A DNA stretch of 9,906 bases from CAYHOI01 sp964358175 (lineage in GTDB: Bacteria; Margulisbacteria; Riflemargulisbacteria; GWF2-35-9). This document shows positions 5,340 to 9,906 of the stretch, piece after piece. Made by a program: the position numbers and the translations under genes. The notes under the pieces were generated by a model, which searched no databases, was not told the DNA's origin, and saw only the letters and a list, made by a program, of their open reading frames with translations. The DNA lies in assembly GCA_964358175.1 (NCBI GenBank), contig CAYHOI010000072.1, forward strand, positions 1-9,906. The letters run 5' to 3'. Position 1 is the first letter of the stretch. Each line of letters begins with the position of its first letter.

Positions 5340-7343
5340 TTACCGAATCAATCCAATTGCGTACTTCTTTCGCATCATGAGGCCATTTTGATCGGTAGCA
5401 TTCAACACAAGGATATACGCTCCCTTACTGACCCTCGTACCGAACGCATTCGTTCCATCCCAGATCAGACTATTGCTCTTCTGTCCGCCTGGCGACCCGG
5501 CTGGGAATACCCAACTGCGAATCAAATATCCAAACATATCATACAGATAAAGTTCAACCGTCGAATTGTCACGCAGGGTATAGTAGATGGTTGTTGATTC
5601 CTTGCGGCTGTCAAAGGGATTGGGACTGTTAAAAAGCGTATCCACCAAAGCTACTCCGCTTCTCAGATCCACTTCGCGAGGGACACTGGGCTCGGACCAT
5701 ACCCCAGCTTTGTTTTGAACTGAAACGGCAAAATGGTATAGTCGATTGTTCTTTTCCTCATGGTTGAGTACCAGTACGTCTTGGGAAAGCACGTTCCCTG
5801 TGATAATAGACTTCCAGGAAGGTTCCTGGTTCGACTTACGCAGGATTCGATAGGATTTAAGCCCCGATTCGGGATCAAGCCACGGGTAAACATCCGCCAG
5901 AAGTTTCATGCTCACCGCACTATTTTCAGTAGAGATTCTGACATCCTTCGCTCGAGCCTGACTTCGATATTCCGTAAAGGCCTGTACTCTCACCGGATTT
6001 GGCTTACAGGGAGGCGTCATATCCACCTTGAGGATATTCGTTGTATTCATCAAACTTTTCATCGGACCAATCAGTTCAAGGCTCACGTGGTATTGATGAT
6101 TATGAACAAGATTCGATTTAATCAGATGATTATAAAGGGTGGAAATTGAACGGGCTGAATTTTGTCGAATAACAGTCTCACTTTGCAGCCCAGAGATGTC
6201 TGTCACACCTTGGGCAACCACACAGTTTTCACTGGTTAGATCATACACATTGTAACTGATTTGGGTCACTTCTCCTTTGAGAATTTCTTGTTCAATGTTT
6301 ACCGTGATGGATTTATCCTGCGCAATAAATTCCTCCGTCTGCGCTTTCATGACAATAGGTTTATCCTTCGCTACGATGGTCATCAGGCCACTTGATAGGT
6401 TGCCTGTAATCTCGACTGGAACCGCCCTCGCTTCCTTCAGACGGGTTCTGATGAGAGGGATAGAAACATTAAAGGTAAGTCCCAGGGGAGCCGTTTCTTT
6501 TACATCCATCTCCAGATAATATTTATTGGGAATCGTCGTAAGCGTGTTGGCACTAGCTAATTCCAGCAAAAATGGCTGATTGTACTGCACCTGAGATGAC
6601 TCAGCTATCACAAGGTCGGAGCTCGCCTCACGTAACCGGACTTGCGAAAATGGCGTCTGTCCTTCTTGGGTCGAGAGGTTGACCGTAATTGCCTGCAACC
6701 AGCTTTCCATCTGAACCACACTCAGCTCGAAGACCAGCTCTCTCGCACCGAGCTTACCCTGGTGAACCTCGCTCACCATCTCTGTTGACAATAGCTTTTG
6801 GATTAAATTATTCTCTCCATTATCAATATACAGGGTGAACGGGTTTTGCCACTGCCCCACATGATAAGTCATGTCCACCAAATTTATTTGCATATCAAAT
6901 TGCTTCGTACGGGGATACATCGCCTGGAAAGCAAAGATCAGGTGGTTTTGGTCATCCAATACCGCATTCACCTGCCTAACCTCATCCACCAACACTGCAA
7001 AATCTCGAACTTTTTCGCTCAGGACTATATCGACAGTCACCATGTCTCCCGGGATCACCCAGTTCGGAGAAATGTTCATCGAGATAATCTGTGGTAAACC
7101 TTCAGAAAATATGGCCGTCTCTACTTGATCAAAAACGAGATACTTTTTAAAGAATGCATTAGCCTCCCGCTTCGTAGACAGCATCGATCCCAGCTGGGCG
7201 TACCGAAGAAACCTTTCTGAAAAGGTAAAGGTCGTTGAGGAATCCTGTCTTATCTTGTCCAGGCGATAATGCTCTGACTCCAGACCAACAGTTAACGACG
7301 CCAAACTCATGGCCCACAAGATCATCAATTGAAACATTTTCAT
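5340..7343 (-). CDS. Secreted multi-domain Ig/FN3-like protein with FlgD-Ig/type IX-like C-terminal domain
   Basis: The protein has 667 residues from the ATG at 7341-7343, which shares its A with the TGA of the barrel gene (TGATG). GGAGG about 10 nt upstream supports this start over the TTG one codon earlier. A signal peptide is clear (MKMFQLMILWAMSLASLTVG). Residues about 87-173 look like an Ig-type beta sandwich (ISPNWVIPGDMVTVDIVLSE). The middle, to about 440, is beta-rich and not recognised. Residues 442-560 resemble a fibronectin type III domain (YPWLDPESGLKSYRI, YHFAVSVQNKAGVWSEP). Residues 570-667 are a FlgD-Ig-like domain: SPNPFDS, STTIYYTLRDNSTVELYLYD, WDGTNAFGTRVSKGAYIL, final KKYAIGLIR. 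Such C-terminal domains are close to type IX secretion sorting domains. Coupling to a PorV-like gene makes it a candidate cargo or surface anchor for that protein (inference). Confidence 0.85.
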   Translation of the reverse strand: MKMFQLMILWAMSLASLTVGLESEHYRLDKIRQDSSTTFTFSERFLRYAQLGSMLSTKREANAFFKKYLVFDQVETAIFSEGLPQIISMNISPNWVIPGDMVTVDIVLSEKVRDFAVLVDEVRQVNAVLDDQNHLIFAFQAMYPRTKQFDMQINLVDMTYHVGQWQNPFTLYIDNGENNLIQKLLSTEMVSEVHQGKLGARELVFELSVVQMESWLQAITVNLSTQEGQTPFSQVRLREASSDLVIAESSQVQYNQPFLLELASANTLTTIPNKYYLEMDVKETAPLGLTFNVSIPLIRTRLKEARAVPVEITGNLSSGLMTIVAKDKPIVMKAQTEEFIAQDKSITVNIEQEILKGEVTQISYNVYDLTSENCVVAQGVTDISGLQSETVIRQNSARSISTLYNHLIKSNLVHNHQYHVSLELIGPMKSLMNTTNILKVDMTPPCKPNPVRVQAFTEYRSQARAKDVRISTENSAVSMKLLADVYPWLDPESGLKSYRILRKSNQEPSWKSIITGNVLSQDVLVLNHEEKNNRLYHFAVSVQNKAGVWSEPSVPREVDLRSGVALVDTLFNSPNPFDSRKESTTIYYTLRDNSTVELYLYDMFGYLIRSWVFPAGSPGGQKSNSLIWDGTNAFGTRVSKGAYILVLNATDQNGLMMRKKYAIGLIR

Positions 7344-9298
7344 CAATGAGCTTCCTCCACTACGTTGGGCACTATCTCTTGGACACTTGGGACATCTGGC
7401 ACTTCCACCGGTAAAGGCGAGGGCTGCCTCTCAGGTGCAACCTCCATGGGCACCGAGGGAGCTACCTCTTGCACGCTTGGCGCAACAGGTTCTTCGACTG
7501 GAGCCGCTGGTGGAGAGCCTGGCAAGGGATCCTCCACGCTTGACGACACAGGTTCTAGCTCCGATTGTGTTGGCACCTCTTCCAGCATTACTTCCGGGGT
7601 CGCCACGTTTGCAGTGATCTGCTCAACAATCGACTCTAAGGGCATTTGCTCTGATTGCGTCGGCACAATTTCCAGCATTACTTCCAGGGTCGCCACGTTT
7701 GCAGTGATCTGCTCAACAGCCGACTCTGAGGGCATTTGCTCTGATTGCGTCGGCACCGTTTCAATCGGCACCAGCCCCAAAAGCCGGCGAAGCTCCTCAT
7801 CCGAAGGTTCTATTTCATGCGCATGAGTCCACGCTTTAATTGCTTTGGCCGAATCTTTTTGTAGTTGATAGGCTTTCCCCATCATTTTGAGAGCCTCAAC
7901 CTGATTTGGGTTGTAGTAGAGGACTTTCTCAAGAGTGGCAATCACCCTTTCTGCATGACCCGACTTCTCATAATTCTTTGCGTCACGCGCAAGCTCCTCC
8001 ATCATATCTCTGCCCTTATATTTGGAAACCTGCTTGGCATCCCGCTCGATGAGAGTTCGAAACTCATACGCTCTTTTTTTCGGGTATCTGAAGGTAAGGT
8101 ATTCTGCGGCATCGAGCGAGCGCACCCAATCCTGTTTCAGGTAAAACCCACAGGCGTCCCGAAGGAGCCGATGCGCCTCATCTTCTCGGGTAAAGTTATT
8201 TCGCAGTACCCCAAGAACCTTACTTACATTTTGCGCAATATGACGAAGACCCTGGTGATCGGGATACTCACGGCGAGCCTCCAATGCGAGTTGCTGAACC
8301 GTCACAAAATCCTGTTCATCCACCATTGCAAGGATCTCTTGATATCGGTTTTCTACCAAACTATTCTCTTTTTTCTTGGCATTATCATCAAAAGTCAGCC
8401 CCAACGAAAAAACGTGATCCTGGCTGTTTGGACGGATAAGCAGGGCATAATCAAATAACAGTGGCGTCGTCTGTAATCCCACCCCCACGGTCCATTCATT
8501 CACCTCCCCGCCCCCGTTCAGAGCAAAGTTTGTTCCGCCACGAATCTTTAAATCTAGGCCAAATTTCGGAGGAAACATCCCATATTCCGCGCCAACGTAA
8601 CAGGTAGGACTCTGGCGCAATAGCCTCCCAAAATCGAGACAAAATAAAAATCGGTCAACCCGCCAGTTTGCGCCCATATCCACATCCATTTCATACCGAT
8701 CATCCGTGTCACCTATAATCTGAGAATAGCCGTTTCGCACAACAGCTCCCAACTGAACAGTCCCTAACTCCATCCATCCCCCCAGATCAAAGGCAATCAC
8801 CGAATCCTCACTTTTATAAACGCTTCGATGCCCGTATTTTGCGGTGAATCCAAGACTGACATTTCCCAATATTTTTCGCCCATAGCTGAACATCATCGCG
8901 CTTTTTGCAGTGCTAAATGCGCCATCAGCATTGGCATTCGGTTCAGAACCATTCTGGCCGTGAAGCTCCATGTTTTCAATCCCAAGGCTTCGAAAACTAA
9001 AAGCTACCGAATCTATAGTGGATAAAGGCATCGATAGAGCGTACTGCTGATATTTTGTCATGCCCAGAAGCAGTGTGGACATCCCAGTAAGGCTCAAGTC
9101 AGACACATTGGGAAGACTGGCTGGATTCCATTGCCCTGATGAGGCATCATAAGCTATGGAGCGTCCTGTACCCCCCATTGCCAGAAAGCGTGCGCCCACA
9201 CTGTAATCCAGGTAGTCGGAAGCATAGCCTCCAATGGTCTGTGCCCCGAAGCCAATAGAGACAAGCCCAACGATCATCCATTTCAGTATTTGTCGCAC
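7343..9298 (-). CDS. PorV/PorQ-like outer-membrane beta-barrel fused to TPR and a Pro/Glu-rich tail
   Basis: This 651-residue protein starts at GTG (9296-9298), with GGGGG 5 nt upstream and a signal-like N-terminus (MRQILKW, then hydrophobic). Residues 28-60 carry the PorV/PorQ/UPF0164 signature: DYSVGARFLAMGGTGRSIAY, DASSGQWNPASL. Residues to about 303 alternate in a beta-barrel manner and end with VFSLGLTF. Residues 315-510 are helical; 440-505 form recognisable TPR units (EKVLYYNPNQVEALKMMGKAY, AIKAWTHAHEIEP). Residues 515-581 are 30-residue tandem repeats, and 582-651 are rich in Pro, Glu, Val and Ser. Family members sit in the outer membrane; PorV itself shuttles type IX cargo to the surface. 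The soluble extension is presumably periplasmic, with TPRs for protein contacts and a tail that may span toward the cell wall. It leads the operon and overlaps the CTD-bearing gene by one base. Confidence 0.87.
   Translation of the reverse strand: MRQILKWMIVGLVSIGFGAQTIGGYASDYLDYSVGARFLAMGGTGRSIAYDASSGQWNPASLPNVSDLSLTGMSTLLLGMTKYQQYALSMPLSTIDSVAFSFRSLGIENMELHGQNGSEPNANADGAFSTAKSAMMFSYGRKILGNVSLGFTAKYGHRSVYKSEDSVIAFDLGGWMELGTVQLGAVVRNGYSQIIGDTDDRYEMDVDMGANWRVDRFLFCLDFGRLLRQSPTCYVGAEYGMFPPKFGLDLKIRGGTNFALNGGGEVNEWTVGVGLQTTPLLFDYALLIRPNSQDHVFSLGLTFDDNAKKKENSLVENRYQEILAMVDEQDFVTVQQLALEARREYPDHQGLRHIAQNVSKVLGVLRNNFTREDEAHRLLRDACGFYLKQDWVRSLDAAEYLTFRYPKKRAYEFRTLIERDAKQVSKYKGRDMMEELARDAKNYEKSGHAERVIATLEKVLYYNPNQVEALKMMGKAYQLQKDSAKAIKAWTHAHEIEPSDEELRRLLGLVPIETVPTQSEQMPSESAVEQITANVATLEVMLEIVPTQSEQMPLESIVEQITANVATPEVMLEEVPTQSELEPVSSSVEDPLPGSPPAAPVEEPVAPSVQEVAPSVPMEVAPERQPSPLPVEVPDVPSVQEIVPNVVEEAH
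7561..7762 (-). repeat. 90-bp tandem repeat (2.2 copies) in the barrel gene tail
   Basis: 7561-7650 and 7651-7740 align without gaps at about 80 of 90 positions by my count, and 7741-7762 starts a third copy. The unit encodes 30 residues (VPTQSEQMP-ES-VEQITANVAT-EVMLE). Being an exact multiple of three, gain or loss of a copy would keep the frame, so the tail length is likely variable among strains. Confidence 0.95.
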
Positions 9299-9301
9299 AT
9301 T

Positions 9302-9370
9302 TTCCCCCGCCTTGAATCCCTATACAGATTATTCCCGTTTTAGGGATTCTTAAACATTTTAGAGGGGGAA
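9302..9370 (-). promoter_or_regulatory. Nested inverted repeat covering the Shine-Dalgarno of the barrel gene
   Basis: In transcript sense, TTCCCCC (9364-9370) is complementary to GGGGGAA (9302-9308), which is the ribosome-binding region of the barrel gene. Between them is a perfect 9-bp inverted repeat, GAATCCCTA/TAGGGATTC (9341-9349 and 9314-9322), with an 18-base loop. Together they could form a leader structure that hides the ribosome-binding site; alternatively the 9-bp dyad is a protein operator. No clear -35/-10 pair was found. Confidence 0.45.
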
Positions 9371-9381
9371 TGACTAGGGCG

Positions 9382-9493
9382 ACTTATACTCGTTACGAAT
9401 TGGTTTGCGGTGAAGCTGAACCGAGCGAAGCTTAGTCCTGCTAAGCGAGTGAGGTAAAGCAAAACCGTAAACCAATTTTAGTAGAGTATACTT
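9382..9493. repeat. 112-bp imperfect palindrome (MITE-like intergenic element)
   Basis: Nested inverted repeats share one centre near 9438. From inside out: GCTTAG/CTAAGC (9430-9435 and 9441-9446, loop TCCTG); short GCT/AGC and ACC/GGT pairs; AATTGGTTTGCGGT (9398-9411) against ACCGTAAACCAATT (9464-9477), 13 of 14 pairing; and TATACTC/GAGTATA (9385-9391 and 9484-9490). Such long hairpins are typical of miniature mobile or REP-like elements, or of a structured RNA. It lies between the barrel operon and a nuclease remnant. Another small inverted repeat, AGGCGA/TCGCCT (9502-9507 and 9531-9536), follows. Confidence 0.7.
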
Positions 9494-9535
9494 TAGCTAC
9501 AAGGCGAGCGCATCTAAAATTGTGTTAATTTCGCC

Positions 9536-9600
9536 TCACCCCCTACCCCCCTCTCACGCTTGCGGAGAGGGGGAATATTCAATAGAATAGTGGGGTGCAG
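9536..9600. repeat. C-rich/G-rich palindromic repeat next to the nuclease gene
   Basis: CCCCCTCTC (9547-9555) pairs perfectly with GAGAGGGGG (9565-9573) over a 9-base loop, enclosed by CACCCC (9537-9542) and GGGGTG (9592-9597). Elements beginning CCTCACCCCCT and containing CCCCTCTC...GAGAGGGG are, as I recall, recurrent intergenic repeats often seen beside DUF559 genes. The mobility of this copy is inferred. Confidence 0.65.
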
Positions 9601-9877
9601 GAGATTACACAGCGAGCACGAATGCTTCGACAAGCACAAACGGTTGCAGAAGCACTTCTTTGGGAACACCTTCGAGCGTCAAAAATTGGGTTTAGAATTG
9701 TTCGGCAAAAGCCAATTCTTTTTCAGTATCGGGGGCAGTCACGAGCATTTATTGCAGATTTTTATTGCAAAGAAGGAAGCGTTATTGTTGAAGTTGATGG
9801 TCAAATCCATCAGAATCAAGTTGAGTATGATCAGCTTAGAACCAGCAATTCTCATTATGGGATTTAATGCCGAATAA
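9595..9877 (+). pseudogene. DUF559-type endonuclease remnant, frameshifted and truncated
   Basis: This is the only plus-strand gene. The frame from GTG 9595 reads 90 residues with the DUF559/Vsr-like pattern: RARMLRQAQTVAEALLWEHL (8-27), VRQKPI, then the PD-(D/E)XK core with D55 in ADFYC, E66-V-D68-G, and H72. The normal family continues past EYDQLR with a segment like A-I-L-x-x-x-G-F-N-V-x-R-F and is usually 110-130 residues. Here the frame ends abnormally (TSNSHYGI, stop 9865-9867), while the next frame supplies AILIMGFNAE and stops at 9875-9877. This indicates a one-base frameshift near 9838-9850 plus loss of the C-terminus. A sequencing error is possible. The following bases (GCCC-TCC-GGGC at 9892-9902) again look like repeat sequence. 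There is no good ribosome-binding site. Known relatives are small single-domain nucleases linked to repeats; any current activity is doubtful. Confidence 0.65.
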
Positions 9878-9906
9878 TTCCGCCTCTATCCGCCCTCCGG
9901 GCACCT

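Noticed and set aside
9560..9877. Second plus-strand frame of 105 codons overlapping the nuclease remnant.
   Set aside because: Its N-terminal part has no family resemblance; only the last residues (AILIMGFNAE) fit the nuclease, which points to a frameshift rather than a separate gene.

Overview
The window looks like chromosome of an uncultured Gram-negative (diderm) bacterium. Signal peptides are frequent, one gene encodes a PorV/PorQ-type outer-membrane beta-barrel, and another encodes a secreted multi-domain protein ending in a FlgD-Ig/type IX-like C-terminal domain. That mix, plus tail-fibre-like repeat proteins, is common in metagenome-derived lineages such as Omnitrophota, Margulisbacteria, Elusimicrobiota or Cloacimonadota. 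I cannot place it more exactly. A run of 100 Ns shows that this is draft assembly.

Layout: every gene from 1 to 9298 is on the minus strand, so transcription runs right to left. It starts with a PorV-like barrel fused to a TPR region and a Pro/Glu-rich tail (7343-9298). This abuts, by one shared base, a secreted Ig/FN3-like protein with a FlgD-Ig-like C-terminus (5340-7343). Next come three secreted fibre-like proteins: 4442-5269, 3405-4362 (interrupted by the assembly gap) and 2806-3321. A MntA/HepT toxin-antitoxin pair follows (2491-2793 and 2064-2501), then a fourth fibre protein with YadA-head-like 17-residue repeats (769-2001). The left end has a second, unrelated MNT/HEPN pair (416-730 and 22-429) and the first 13 codons of another gene leaving the window (1-41). 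Gaps between genes are 12-83 bp or overlaps, so one long operon, possibly with internal promoters, is plausible.

The four fibre proteins reuse a small module kit: signal peptide, an 'NGNVGIGT-NP' type module, a 'TG-V-A--FSGNGS-LTNL' link, Ala-rich stalk repeats of the TANYA-TA type, and a shared C-terminal beta domain. The shared C-terminal domain is present in three of the four; the fourth has a different tip. By inference, the PorV-like and CTD-bearing proteins belong to the outer-membrane export or anchoring side, and the fibre proteins are surface structures with exchangeable ends. The two nucleotidyltransferase/HEPN modules sit between and after the fibre genes in the same orientation and appear co-transcribed with them.

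The right end (9299-9906) is different. It holds a leader with a nested inverted repeat that could cover the ribosome-binding site of the barrel gene, a 112-bp imperfect palindrome, a C-rich/G-rich palindromic MITE-like repeat, and a plus-strand DUF559-type endonuclease gene that looks frameshifted and truncated.
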